From Variovorax beijingensis (GTDB lineage Bacteria; Pseudomonadota; Gammaproteobacteria; Burkholderiales; Burkholderiaceae_C): a DNA stretch of 64,000 bases. The translations under genes were made by a program, and so were the position numbers. Position 1 is the stretch's first letter, and every line of letters begins with the position of its first letter. The stretch spans positions 62,001 through 126,000 of the forward strand of contig NZ_RXFQ01000001.1 in assembly GCF_003951285.1 (NCBI RefSeq). The letters run 5' to 3'. A model generated the notes under the pieces. The model was not told the DNA's origin and ran no database searches. It saw only the letters and a program-made list of their open reading frames with translations. This document shows positions 44,743-53,538 of this stretch, in pieces.

Positions 44743-47694
44743 ATGCCCCTGGTCTTTCTCGTCGCACTCCCCTTTGTTGCCAGCGTGCTGGCCGCGTTGA
44801 TGCCGTCGAACGCGCGCAATCGGGAGTCGACGCTGGCGGGCCTGGTCGCACTGGGCTGCGCGCTGCAGACCGCTTGGTTCTTTCCCCAGATCGCGCGCGG
44901 CAACGTGCTGCGCCAGGAGATCGCGTGGCTGCCCGAGCTCGGGCTGAACCTCGTGTTCCGCATGGACGGCTTCGCGTGGCTGTTCTGCATGCTGGTGCTC
45001 GGCATCGGCGCGCTGGTGGTGCTCTATGCGCGCTACTACATGTCGGCCTCCGACCCGGTGCCGCGCTTCTTCTCTTTCTTTCTCGCGTTCATGGGCGCGA
45101 TGACGGGCGTGGTGCTCTCGGGCAACCTGATCCAGCTGGTGCTGTTCTGGGAGCTCACCAGCCTGTTCTCCTTCCTGCTGATCGGCTACTGGCATCACCG
45201 GCGCGACGCGCGGCGCGGCGCGCGCATGGCGCTCACCGTCACCGGTGCCGGCGGGCTCTGCCTGCTGGCGGGCGTGGTGGTGCTGGGCCGCATCGCGGGC
45301 AGCTACGAGCTCGACGTGGTGCTCGCCTCGGGCAACGAGATCCGCGCGCATGCGCTCTATCCGGCGGCCCTGGTGCTGATACTGCTGGGCGCCTTCACCA
45401 AGAGCGCGCAGTTCCCGTTCCACTTCTGGCTGCCGCGCGCGATGGCGGCGCCCACGCCGGTTTCGGCCTATCTGCATTCGGCCACCATGGTGAAACTCGG
45501 CGTGTTCCTGATGGCGCGGCTGTGGCCGGTGCTGTCGGGCACCGAACAGTGGTTCTGGCTGGTGGGCGGCGCGGGCGCGATCACGCTGCTGCTCGGCGGC
45601 TTTGTCGCAATGTTCCAGCGCGACCTGAAGGCATTGCTGGCCTATTCGACCATCTCGCACCTCGGGCTCATCACGCTGCTGCTGGGCCTGAACAGCCCGC
45701 TGGCGGCGGTGGCGGCGGTGTTCCACGTCATGAACCATGCGACCTTCAAGGCATCGCTCTTCATGGCGGCCGGCATCATCGACCACGAGAGCGGCACGCG
45801 CGACATCCGCAAGCTCAGCGGCCTGCTGCGGCTGATGCCGATCACCGGCACGCTGGCGATCATCGCGAGCGCATCGATGGCCGGCGTGCCGCTGCTCAAC
45901 GGCTTTCTCTCGAAGGAGATGTTCTTCGCCGAGACGGTGTTCATCCAGGCGACGCCATGGATCAGCCTGAGCCTTCCGGTCATTGCCACCATTGCGGGCA
46001 TCTTCAGCGTGGCCTATTCGGCGCGCTTCGTGTTCGACGTCTTCTTCGGTCCGCCCTGCGGCCCCGACGTGCCGAAGCAGCCGCACGAGCCGCCGCACTG
46101 GATGCGCGTGCCGGTCGAGCTGCTGGTGCTGGTCTGCCTGGTGGTGGGCGTGGCGCCGGCCTGGTCGATCGGCACGCTGCTGGCGGCTGCCGCCACGCCG
46201 GTGGTCGGCGGCGTGCTGCCCGAATACAGCCTGGCCGTGTGGCACGGCTTCAACCTGCCGCTGGCGATGAGCTTCGTGGCGCTGGCCGGCGGCATGGTGC
46301 TCTACCTGTCGCAGCGCCGCCGCCGCGCAGAGGGCAAGCTCGAGCACACGCCGCTCTTGCACCGCTTCGACGGCCAGGCGATCTTCGAGCATCTTCTCGC
46401 GCAGCTCAGCGAGGCCGGCCGGCGCAGCCGCCGCCTGCTGGGCACGCGGCGCATGCAGTCGCAACTGCTGCTGCTGATCGCGGTGGCGGCAGCGGGCGCC
46501 GCGGCTTCGCTCTGGACGGCACCCGTCGCCCGCGGCGCCCGCGAGCTGCTGCCCTTTTCGCCGATGTTCGCGATGACCTGGCTGATCGGCGGCGTCTGCG
46601 CGCTGGCGGCGGCATGGCAGGCCAAGTTCCATCGCCTTGCCGCGCTGATGCTGGCCTCGGGCGCCGGGCTGGTGTGCTGCGTGACCTACATCTGGTTCTC
46701 GGCACCCGACCTTGCGCTGACGCAGCTCGTGGTGGAGGCCGTGACCACGGTGCTGATCCTGCTGGGCCTGCGCTGGCTGCCGATGCGCAGCAAGGACGCG
46801 GTCCAGCCGGCACGTGCCAGGCTGCGCCCGTGGGGCCGGCGCGGACGCGACCTGCTGGTGGCGGCCGGCGTCGGCGGCGGGATGTCGGCGCTGGCGTGGC
46901 TGATGATGACGCGGCCGTTTCCGCAAAGCATCTCGCCTTTCTTTCTCGAACGCGCGCTCACCGAGGGCGGCGGCACCAACGTGGTCAACGTGATGCTGGT
47001 GGACTTCCGCGGCTTCGACACCTTCGGCGAGATCACCGTGCTGGGCGTGGTGGCACTCACCGTCTATGCACTGCTGCGCCGCTTCCGGCCTGCCCGCGAA
47101 TCGATGGCCCTGCCGGTGCAGCAGCGCGCACAGGCCGACGATGGAAGCAGCGACCTGCTGAACCCGCGCCTGGCCAAGGACACGGCCGTGGGCTACCTGA
47201 TGGTGCCGGCCGTGCTGGTGCGATTGCTGCTGCCGCTCGCGGTGCTGGTGTCGGTCTATTTCTTCATGCGCGGGCACAACGCGCCCGGCGGCGGCTTCGT
47301 CGCGGGGCTGGTGATGTCGGTGGCACTGGTGCTGCAGTTCATCGTCTCGGGCACCGAGTGGGTGGAAGAGCACCTGCGCATCTATCCGCGCCGCTGGATT
47401 GCCGGCGGCCTGCTGCTCGCGCTGGCCACGGGCAGCGGCGCGGTGGCGTTCGGCTATCCGTTCCTGACCACCCACACCGCGCACCTGCACCTTCCCGTGC
47501 TGGGCGAGCTGCACGTGCCGAGCGCCCTGTTCTTCGACATCGGGGTGTTCGCATTGGTGCTGGGCGCCACCATGCTGATCCTCACCGCGCTGGCCCACCA
47601 GTCGATACGCAGCCACCGCTGGGCCGACGAGCAGCGCGAGAAGGAAGCCGAAGCCGCCGCGGCCGCCAGCGCAACTCCGGAAGGAGCGCACTGA
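44743..47694 (+). CDS. mrpA: Mrp-type Na+/H+ antiporter subunit A (fused with B)
   Basis: 983 residues. An NQO12-like proton-channel part with signature LFWELTSLFSFLLIGYW, AMAAPTPVSAYLHSATMVKLGVFL, and HVMNHATFKASLFMAAGIIDHESGTRDI occupies about 1-470. The MrpA-specific extension comes next (EAVTTVLILLGLRWLP), then an MnhB domain (about 815-945: VGYLMVPAVLVRLLLPLAVLVSVYFFMRGHNAPGGGF). The A-B fusion is the group-2 Mrp arrangement. With subunits C-G it exchanges Na+/K+ for protons at the inner membrane. No ribosome-binding site is evident ahead of the ATG. Confidence 0.95.
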   Translation: MPLVFLVALPFVASVLAALMPSNARNRESTLAGLVALGCALQTAWFFPQIARGNVLRQEIAWLPELGLNLVFRMDGFAWLFCMLVLGIGALVVLYARYYMSASDPVPRFFSFFLAFMGAMTGVVLSGNLIQLVLFWELTSLFSFLLIGYWHHRRDARRGARMALTVTGAGGLCLLAGVVVLGRIAGSYELDVVLASGNEIRAHALYPAALVLILLGAFTKSAQFPFHFWLPRAMAAPTPVSAYLHSATMVKLGVFLMARLWPVLSGTEQWFWLVGGAGAITLLLGGFVAMFQRDLKALLAYSTISHLGLITLLLGLNSPLAAVAAVFHVMNHATFKASLFMAAGIIDHESGTRDIRKLSGLLRLMPITGTLAIIASASMAGVPLLNGFLSKEMFFAETVFIQATPWISLSLPVIATIAGIFSVAYSARFVFDVFFGPPCGPDVPKQPHEPPHWMRVPVELLVLVCLVVGVAPAWSIGTLLAAAATPVVGGVLPEYSLAVWHGFNLPLAMSFVALAGGMVLYLSQRRRRAEGKLEHTPLLHRFDGQAIFEHLLAQLSEAGRRSRRLLGTRRMQSQLLLLIAVAAAGAAASLWTAPVARGARELLPFSPMFAMTWLIGGVCALAAAWQAKFHRLAALMLASGAGLVCCVTYIWFSAPDLALTQLVVEAVTTVLILLGLRWLPMRSKDAVQPARARLRPWGRRGRDLLVAAGVGGGMSALAWLMMTRPFPQSISPFFLERALTEGGGTNVVNVMLVDFRGFDTFGEITVLGVVALTVYALLRRFRPARESMALPVQQRAQADDGSSDLLNPRLAKDTAVGYLMVPAVLVRLLLPLAVLVSVYFFMRGHNAPGGGFVAGLVMSVALVLQFIVSGTEWVEEHLRIYPRRWIAGGLLLALATGSGAVAFGYPFLTTHTAHLHLPVLGELHVPSALFFDIGVFALVLGATMLILTALAHQSIRSHRWADEQREKEAEAAAAASATPEGAH

Positions 47695-48047
47695 TGGAGA
47701 TCGTGCTCGCACTGGCCATCGGCGTACTCGCCGGCTCGGGGGTGTACCTGTTGCTGCGGCCGCGCACCTTCCAGGTGATCATGGGCCTCACGCTGATCTC
47801 TTACGCGGTCAACCTGTTCATCTTCAGCATGGGGCGGCTCAAGCTCGACAGCGAACCGGTGCTGGTCAAGGGCATCACCGCCACGCTGGCCAACACCGCC
47901 GACCCGATGCCGCAGGCCCTGGTGCTGACGGCGATCGTGATCGGCTTTGCGATGACGGCGCTGTTCCTCGTGGTGCTGCTGGCCTCGCGCGGCCTCACCG
48001 GCACCGACCACGTGGACGGCGAAGAGCGGCAGGAGGCGGCGGAGTGA
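47694..48047 (+). CDS. mrpC: Mrp antiporter subunit C
   Basis: 117 residues, three helices, NQO11 (NuoK)-like: GVLAGSGVYLLLRPRTFQVIMGLTLISYAVNLFIF, then PQALVLTAIVIGFAMTALFLVV, in which the conserved Pro-Gln and the buried polar residues define the family. It begins within the mrpA stop (TGATG). Confidence 0.93.
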   Translation: MEIVLALAIGVLAGSGVYLLLRPRTFQVIMGLTLISYAVNLFIFSMGRLKLDSEPVLVKGITATLANTADPMPQALVLTAIVIGFAMTALFLVVLLASRGLTGTDHVDGEERQEAAE

Positions 48048-49750
48048 CGGGGCAACTGGTCCAGCTGCTCGACCGGCTGCTCGAGTTCAGCATGCCGCAC
48101 CTTGTCGCGGTGCCGGTCCTCGTGCCGCTGCTCACGGCCGCACTGATGCTGCTGCTGGGCGAAAGCCGGCGCCGCACCAAGTCGGCGCTGAGCGTGGTCT
48201 CGGGGCTGGTGGGCCTGCTGGCGGCGCTGGCGCTGCTGCGCTGGGTGAACGCACCCGAGACCGGCGACGGCCCCGGCTCGGTCGGCGTCTACCTGCCGGG
48301 CAACTGGCAGGCGCCCTTCGGCATCGTGCTGGTGGCGGACCGGCTGTCGACCATGATGGTGGCGCTCACGGGCGTGGTCGCGTTTGCGGCCTCGATCTAT
48401 TCCACCTCGCGCTGGGACCGCGCCGGCGTGCATTTCCATCCGCTGCTGCAGCTGCAGCTCATGGGCCTGAACGGCGCCTTCCTCACGGGCGACCTGTTCA
48501 ACCTGTTCGTTTTCTTCGAGGTCATGCTCGCGGCCTCCTACGGCCTGCTGCTGCATGGCTCGGGCCGGCTGCGGGTGCAGGCCGGTCTCCACTACATCGC
48601 CATCAACCTGGCCGCCTCGTCGCTCTTCCTCATCGGCGCGGCCCTGCTCTACGGCGCGACCGGCACGCTCAACATGGCCGACCTCGGCATGCGCATCGCG
48701 CAGCTCGCGCCGGCCGACCGCGGCCTCGTGCATGCGGCCGCCGCCATTCTCGCGACCGCGTTCTTCGCCAAGGCCGGCGCCTGGCCGCTCAACTTCTGGC
48801 TGGTGCCGGCCTACAGCGCGGCGGTGTCGCCGGTGGGCGCCGTGTTCGCGCTCTTGACCAAGCTCGGCATCTACACGCTGCTGCGGCTGTGGACGCTGCT
48901 CTTCGCACCGGATGCCGGCAGCTCGGCTGCGTTCGGTCAATCCGCGCTCATCGCGATCGGGCTGGCGACGCTGTTCGCGGGCGCCATCGGTATCGTGGGC
49001 ACGCAGCGGCTCTCCAACCTCGCGGGCTTCAGCGTGCTGGTGTCGGCGGGCACGCTGCTCGCGGCCATCGGACTCGGGGAGCCGGCCGTGTGGGCCGGCG
49101 CGCTCTACTACCTGCTGAGCTCGACGCTCGCCGTCAGCGCCTTCTTCCTGCTGACCGACATGATCGAGCGCTGGCGCAACGCCGGCATGAGCGTTGCGCC
49201 GCACGAGAAGGCCGGCAATGCGCCCTTCCTCGCGGAAGACCTGCGCGTGCTCGACGACGTGAACCTCGACGACGAGGCGCAGGCGCTCTACGGCCGCGCG
49301 ATTCCCGCCGGGGTGGCCTTCCTGGGGCTGAGCTTCATCGGCTGCACCCTGCTGCTCGCGGGCCTGCCGCCGCTGTCGGGCTTCGTGGGCAAGTTCGCGA
49401 TGCTGTCGGGCGCCTTCTCCACCGGCGGCACCTCGATGCCCGCATGGATCTTCCTGGCGCTGCTGGTGGTTTCAGGCCTGCTCGCGCTGATTGCGCTGAG
49501 CCGCACCGGCATGCGCCACTTCTGGACCCAGCCGCATCCCACCATGCCCGCCCTGCCCGCGCTCGAAGTGCTGCCGGTGGCTGGACTGCTCGCGGCCAGC
49601 GTGGCGCTCACAGTCTGGGCCGGCCCTGTCATGCGCCACGCCATCACCACCGCGGAAGGGCTGCGCACGCCCGCCGCCTACCGCAATGCCGTGATGGGCG
49701 CGCGGCAGGTGCCCAACCCCGTGGCCCCCGCGGAGGGCCCGGCACCATGA
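48044..49750 (+). CDS. mrpD: Mrp antiporter subunit D
   Basis: 568 residues with about fourteen helices, NuoN-like. Motifs: FFEVMLAASYGLLLHG, ATAFFAKAGAWPLNFWLVPAYSAAVSPVGAVFALLTKLGIY (channel Lys residues), and the loop FIGCTLLLAGLPPLSGFVGKFAMLSG. Likely starts at the GTG overlapping the mrpC stop by 4 bp; an internal ATG (MPHLVAV) near residue 17 would also suit, since the helices begin after it. Confidence 0.93.
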   Translation: MTGQLVQLLDRLLEFSMPHLVAVPVLVPLLTAALMLLLGESRRRTKSALSVVSGLVGLLAALALLRWVNAPETGDGPGSVGVYLPGNWQAPFGIVLVADRLSTMMVALTGVVAFAASIYSTSRWDRAGVHFHPLLQLQLMGLNGAFLTGDLFNLFVFFEVMLAASYGLLLHGSGRLRVQAGLHYIAINLAASSLFLIGAALLYGATGTLNMADLGMRIAQLAPADRGLVHAAAAILATAFFAKAGAWPLNFWLVPAYSAAVSPVGAVFALLTKLGIYTLLRLWTLLFAPDAGSSAAFGQSALIAIGLATLFAGAIGIVGTQRLSNLAGFSVLVSAGTLLAAIGLGEPAVWAGALYYLLSSTLAVSAFFLLTDMIERWRNAGMSVAPHEKAGNAPFLAEDLRVLDDVNLDDEAQALYGRAIPAGVAFLGLSFIGCTLLLAGLPPLSGFVGKFAMLSGAFSTGGTSMPAWIFLALLVVSGLLALIALSRTGMRHFWTQPHPTMPALPALEVLPVAGLLAASVALTVWAGPVMRHAITTAEGLRTPAAYRNAVMGARQVPNPVAPAEGPAP

Positions 49751-50238
49751 AGCGCTGGATTCCTTCGCCGCCGCTCTCGCTGGCGCTGTTTGCCGTATGG
49801 CTGCTGCTCAACCAGTCGCTCGAAGCCGCCACGCTGCTGTCGGCCGCGGTGCTCGCCATTGCGGTTCCGCTGCTCACCAAGGGCTTGCGGCCCGCTACCG
49901 TGCGCATGCGCAAGCCCTGGGTCGCGCTGCGGCTCGCGGGCCGGGCCGTGGCCGACATGCTGGAATCGGCGCTCTTCGTGGCCCAGCGGCTGCTGACGCG
50001 CCGCACCTCGCGCATCGCCTCGCGGTTCATCAACGTGCCGCTGGAGCTGCGCGACCCGAACGGGCTCGCGGTGCTGGCCATGATCATGTGCCTCACGCCC
50101 GGCACGGCCTGGGGCGAGATCGCATTCGACAGCAGCACGCTGCTGATCCATGTGTTCGACGTCGACGACGAAGCCGCTTTCATCGCCATGATCAAGCAGC
50201 GCTACGAGCGACCCTTGATGGAGATCTTCGAATCATGA
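49747..50238 (+). CDS. mrpE: Mrp antiporter subunit E
   Basis: 163 residues: two hydrophobic N-terminal segments (about 10-50) and a soluble domain with NVPLELRDPNGLAVLAMIMCLTPGTAWGEIAFDSSTLLIHVFDVDDE, the MnhE signature. Overlaps mrpD by 4 bp. Confidence 0.92.
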   Translation: MKRWIPSPPLSLALFAVWLLLNQSLEAATLLSAAVLAIAVPLLTKGLRPATVRMRKPWVALRLAGRAVADMLESALFVAQRLLTRRTSRIASRFINVPLELRDPNGLAVLAMIMCLTPGTAWGEIAFDSSTLLIHVFDVDDEAAFIAMIKQRYERPLMEIFES

Positions 50239-50513
50239 CGCCTGTACTTTTCTGGGCCTTGAAACTGGCGCTGCTGCTGCTGGCGGTGGCCATGCTCTGC
50301 GCGCTGGCCCGTCTGTTGATAGGCCCGAGCGCGCAGGACCGCGTGATGGCGCTGGACTGCCTCTACATCAACGGCATGCTGATGATGCTGGTGCTGGGCA
50401 TCGTCTATGCGAGCAACGTGTACTTCGAAGCCGCGATGCTGACGGCGCTGTTCGGCTTCGTCGGCTCGACGGCCATGGCCAAGTTTCTCCTGCGCGGGGA
50501 GGTCATCGAATGA
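50235..50513 (+). CDS. mrpF: Mrp antiporter subunit F
   Basis: 92 residues, three helices; RLLIGPSAQDRVMALDCLYINGMLMMLVLG is the MnhF signature, with the Asp of QDRV conserved. Overlaps mrpE and mrpG by 4 bp each. Confidence 0.92.
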   Translation: MTPVLFWALKLALLLLAVAMLCALARLLIGPSAQDRVMALDCLYINGMLMMLVLGIVYASNVYFEAAMLTALFGFVGSTAMAKFLLRGEVIE

Positions 50514-50866
50514 CGGATTTCATCGTGGGGCCGCTGCCGTTATGGGCGGAAATCGTCACCGCCGTGTTCGCCGTGCTGGGCGCAGCCTTTGCCGCCATCG
50601 GCTCCTTCGGCCTCGTGCGGCTGCCCACCTTTTTCCGCCGCATCCATGCGCCGACGCTCGGCGCCACGGTGGGCGTGTGGTGCATGACGATTGCCACCAT
50701 CGTCTATTTCTCGGTGCAGGGCTTCAACCTCTTCCTGCACGCCGTGCTGATCGTCCTGTTCATTGCGCTCACGGCGCCCATCACCACCATCTTCCTGATG
50801 CGCGCCGCGCTTTTCCGGGAACGGCAAAAGGGCGGCAACGTGCCGCCGGCGGCCAAATCCGGCTGA
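50510..50866 (+). CDS. mrpG: Mrp antiporter subunit G
   Basis: 118 residues with three helices; AAIGSFGLVRLPTFFRRIHAPTLGATVG is the MnhG signature (LPD/RxHA motif). Last gene of the operon, convergent with the solute-binding protein gene 14 bp on; the overlap zone holds the small CGGCT-GAAA-AGCCG hairpin. Confidence 0.93.
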   Translation: MTDFIVGPLPLWAEIVTAVFAVLGAAFAAIGSFGLVRLPTFFRRIHAPTLGATVGVWCMTIATIVYFSVQGFNLFLHAVLIVLFIALTAPITTIFLMRAALFRERQKGGNVPPAAKSG

Positions 50867-50880
50867 AAAGCCGAAGAAGC

Positions 50881-51876
50881 TCATTTGGGCGCCATGCGCA
50901 CGGCCTTGTCGAGGAATTCGTTGGTGTAGAGCGTCGCCGGGTCGTAGGGCTTGTCGATGCCGATCAGCGAGGACACCAGCTCATAGTCGGCCTTCACGCG
51001 CTTGTCGTCGAAGGCGCCGAGCGCCACCTTGGTGGTGGTGTCGTCGCGCATCAGCTGTTTGATGCGATTCCACTGGTCGCGCTGGTTGTCGGGCGTGAGG
51101 CCGCTCACGCTGGCGGTGAGCGCCTGCAGGCAAGGGTCGAAGCTCTTCACGCAGGCGTCGTAGGCGCGCTGCGTCACGGCCACGAACTTCTTCACCTGCG
51201 CCCCATTCTTCGAAAGATAGGCACCGTTCACGATCAGCGAGTTGCCGTACACGTTCATGCCCGCGTCGCGCCATGGCTGAAAGCCCAGGTCGCTGCCGAA
51301 CTCCCTCGCCTTCAGGTCATGCTCGTTGTAGAAATCGCTGATGATGTCGACCGACTTGCTCTTGAGCGCGGCCACCTTGGCCTGCGGACTCACGTTCACG
51401 AACGTGACGCTGGCCGGGTCGAGCCCCACCCTCTTGGCAAACGCTGGCCACATCAGGCGTGCGGCATCGCCAGGAGGATTGCCGATCTTGTGTCCCGAAA
51501 AATCCTTCGGCCCGGCAATGCCCGACGACTTGAGCCAGTAAAAGCCTTGCGGGCTGTTCGCGTAGATCACCATCACCGCCTTGATGTCCGCGCCCTTGCC
51601 CTTGGCCTGGATGGCAGTGGGCAGATCGGAAATGCCGAGTTCGGCGCCGCCCGTTCCCACGCGTTGCGCCGACACGGCCGAGCCCTTGCCTGCCTCGATG
51701 TTCAGGTCGATGCCCGCTTGGCTGTACCAGCCTTGCGACTTGGCGTAGTAGATCGGCGCATGGTCGGCCGTGGGCGTCCAGTTGAGCGTGAGGCTCATGG
51801 CATCGGCGGCGAGAGCAACGGGGCTGGCTGCCAGCAGCATCACGATGGAACCGGCGGCCGACAACAGCTTTTTCAT
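50881..51876 (-). CDS. ABC transporter substrate-binding protein (NMT1/THI5-like)
   Basis: 331 residues. Signal peptide (to about residue 23, ALA) and a type II periplasmic fold typical of NMT1/ThiY/SsuA-like receptors: LTLNWTPTADHAPIYYAKSQGWYSQAGIDLNIEAGKGSA, then GGAELGISDLPTAIQAKGKG. Family ligands include pyrimidines, thiamine precursors, sulfonates and aromatic acids; none can be picked here. It faces away from tetR, sharing the promoter region with operator 1. The matching permease and ATPase are encoded across the regulator, so this gene completes a split ABC importer. Confidence 0.85.
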   Translation of the reverse strand: MKKLLSAAGSIVMLLAASPVALAADAMSLTLNWTPTADHAPIYYAKSQGWYSQAGIDLNIEAGKGSAVSAQRVGTGGAELGISDLPTAIQAKGKGADIKAVMVIYANSPQGFYWLKSSGIAGPKDFSGHKIGNPPGDAARLMWPAFAKRVGLDPASVTFVNVSPQAKVAALKSKSVDIISDFYNEHDLKAREFGSDLGFQPWRDAGMNVYGNSLIVNGAYLSKNGAQVKKFVAVTQRAYDACVKSFDPCLQALTASVSGLTPDNQRDQWNRIKQLMRDDTTTKVALGAFDDKRVKADYELVSSLIGIDKPYDPATLYTNEFLDKAVRMAPK

Positions 51877-51924
51877 GCGGATCACTCCAAAAGAAGGTAA
51901 AAACAGGTCCTGCATTTCATATTA

Positions 51925-51940
51925 CCAACTGTTTGGTTGA
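51925..51940. promoter_or_regulatory. TetR operator 1 (divergent SBP/tetR promoter)
   Basis: CCAAC-TGTTTG-GTTGA inverted repeat lying 15 bp before the tetR ATG and about 50 bp before the divergent receptor gene. Its reverse complement, TCAACCAAACAGTTGGTAAT, agrees with operator 2 over 16 of 20 bases. Confidence 0.7.
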
Positions 51941-51955
51941 TAGGCAATCGAGACC

Positions 51956-52639
51956 ATGCCTGCCACAAGCCAGAATCAATTCAGCATGCCCTCCTCCACT
52001 CCCAAGGCCGCCGCGGCCCCCAGGCGCGAACGCGATCCCGCCTCCGCCAAGCAGGCCCTCATTGCCGCTGCGGTTGCAGAGTTCGCCACCAAGGGCTTCG
52101 CGGGTGCGCGCGTCGACGAGATCGCCGCCGCAGCCGGCGTCAACAAGCAGCTCGTCTACCACTATTTCGACAGCAAGCAGGGGCTGTACCTCGTTGCGCT
52201 CGAATCTGTCTACGCCGAAATCCGCGAGAAGGAACAGAAGCTTTCGCTGGGCGCGCTCGAACCGATGGAAGCCATGGCACAACTGGTCGCGTTCTCCTTC
52301 GACTATCTTGCGGAGCACCCCGAGTTCATCGCCCTCCTGGCCGACGAGAACCGCAACCATGGTGCCCACCTGCGCGAATCGGAGCGGCTTCAGAAGATGC
52401 ACTCACCGTTCATCGAGATGCTCGAAGCCACGCTGGAGCGCGGCGTGGCCGCAGGTGTTTTTCGTCCCGATTACGACGCGATCAATCTCTACATCTCGAT
52501 CGCGGGCATTTCGTATTTCTTCTTTTCCAACAACCATACGCTGTCGGCCATCTTCGGCAAGCCGCTCGACTCGCGCGGCGCGCTGCTCAAGCGCCGCAGG
52601 CACGTGGTGGAGTTCGCGCTGAACGCGCTGCGGCCTTGA
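51956..52639 (+). CDS. TetR-family transcriptional repressor
   Basis: 227 residues. After a flexible 30-residue leader comes the TetR helix-turn-helix (LIAAAVAEFATKGFAGARVDEIAAAAGVNKQLVYHYFDSKQGLY, about 35-80), then a helical ligand-binding and dimer domain resembling the RutR-like/TetR_C subgroup (ALLADENRNHGAHLRESERL, GISYFFFSNNHTLSAIFGK). Located between the two transcription units of the transporter cluster and flanked by two matching operators, so it probably represses both and itself. The ligand is presumably the imported compound or its metabolite. Confidence 0.92.
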   Translation: MPATSQNQFSMPSSTPKAAAAPRRERDPASAKQALIAAAVAEFATKGFAGARVDEIAAAAGVNKQLVYHYFDSKQGLYLVALESVYAEIREKEQKLSLGALEPMEAMAQLVAFSFDYLAEHPEFIALLADENRNHGAHLRESERLQKMHSPFIEMLEATLERGVAAGVFRPDYDAINLYISIAGISYFFFSNNHTLSAIFGKPLDSRGALLKRRRHVVEFALNALRP

Positions 52640-52651
52640 TGGCAAAAATTA

Positions 52652-52667
52652 TCAACTAGTTGGTTGA
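52652..52667. promoter_or_regulatory. TetR operator 2 (upstream of permease operon)
   Basis: TCAAC-TAGTTG-GTTGA, a perfect inverted repeat with the same N6 spacing as operator 1, between the tetR stop and the permease ATG (58 bp downstream). Shows the permease-to-ATPase operon is a separate unit under the same regulator. Confidence 0.72.
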
Positions 52668-52725
52668 CTGGAGTCGATCCGACTCCTATGATCCGCCGCA
52701 TTGCTTCCTCGACACGGATATAGAG

Positions 52726-53538
52726 ATGACGGCATCCGACGGCGCCCTGGCGCCCATTGCACCCGCGCCCCTCGCGGGCGAGCGCCCCGAATGGCAGCGC
52801 TGGGCCGTCGTGATCGCGGTGCATGCAGCAGGCATCGCGCTGTGGGAGATCGCGGTGCGGGTCTTCGCGATCCAGTCTTTCATCCTGCCCGCGCCCTCCA
52901 AGGTGCTGGCCACACTCGCCAACCCGAACTACAGCTGGCTCAAGAACACCGGCGTGACCGCCGCCGAGGTGTTCGGCGGCTACGCGCTGGGGCTGGTGCT
53001 CGGCATTCTTTGCGCGCTGCTCTTCATCACCAGCCGCCGGCTGATGCTGCTGGTGTTTCCGCTGCTGGTCACGCTCAACATGATTCCCAAGGTGGCGATG
53101 GGGCCGCTGGTCATCGTGTGGTTCAGCTACGGCATCGGGCCGAACATCCTCATCACCTTCAGCCTGTGCTTCTTCCCGATATTGCTGACCACCATCCGCG
53201 GCCTCAATGAGACCGAACCCGAGCTGCTCGACCTCGTGCGCGCGCTCAAGGGCTCGCGCTGGCAGCTGTTCCGCTACATCCAGCTGCCGGGCTCGCTGCC
53301 GTACGTGTTCTCGGGCATGAAGGTCGCGACCATCCTTGCGGTAGCGGGCGCCGTGGTCGGCGAGTTCATTGCCTCCGAGCGCGGCCTGGGCTACCTGATG
53401 ATCCAGGTCCAGGCATCGCTCGACACGCCCGCGGTCTTCATGGCCGTTCTGCTCATCACGGGCCTGGGCGTTCTGCTCTACCTGCTGGTACTCCTGCTGG
53501 AGCGCATCTTCATCACCCAGGACGCAAGAATCCAATGA
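52726..53538 (+). CDS. ABC transporter permease (BPD_transp_1)
   Basis: 270 residues, six helices (first about 27-45). The EAA-loop lies in RALKGSRWQLFRYIQLPGSLPYVFSGMKV (about 195-225), the docking site for the ATPase. Same class as SsuC/ThiX-like permeases, matching the receptor type upstream. Its stop overlaps the epimerase-like start (4 bp). Confidence 0.9.
   Translation: MTASDGALAPIAPAPLAGERPEWQRWAVVIAVHAAGIALWEIAVRVFAIQSFILPAPSKVLATLANPNYSWLKNTGVTAAEVFGGYALGLVLGILCALLFITSRRLMLLVFPLLVTLNMIPKVAMGPLVIVWFSYGIGPNILITFSLCFFPILLTTIRGLNETEPELLDLVRALKGSRWQLFRYIQLPGSLPYVFSGMKVATILAVAGAVVGEFIASERGLGYLMIQVQASLDTPAVFMAVLLITGLGVLLYLLVLLLERIFITQDARIQ

Noticed and set aside
44572..47712. Very long reverse open frame (1046 codons) opposite mrpA
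   Set aside because: His/Arg/Gln-rich composition, no domain, and it mirrors codon bias of the real membrane-protein gene.
50859..50872. Terminator between mrpG and the receptor gene
   Set aside because: Five-bp stem without a T run; too weak to call.
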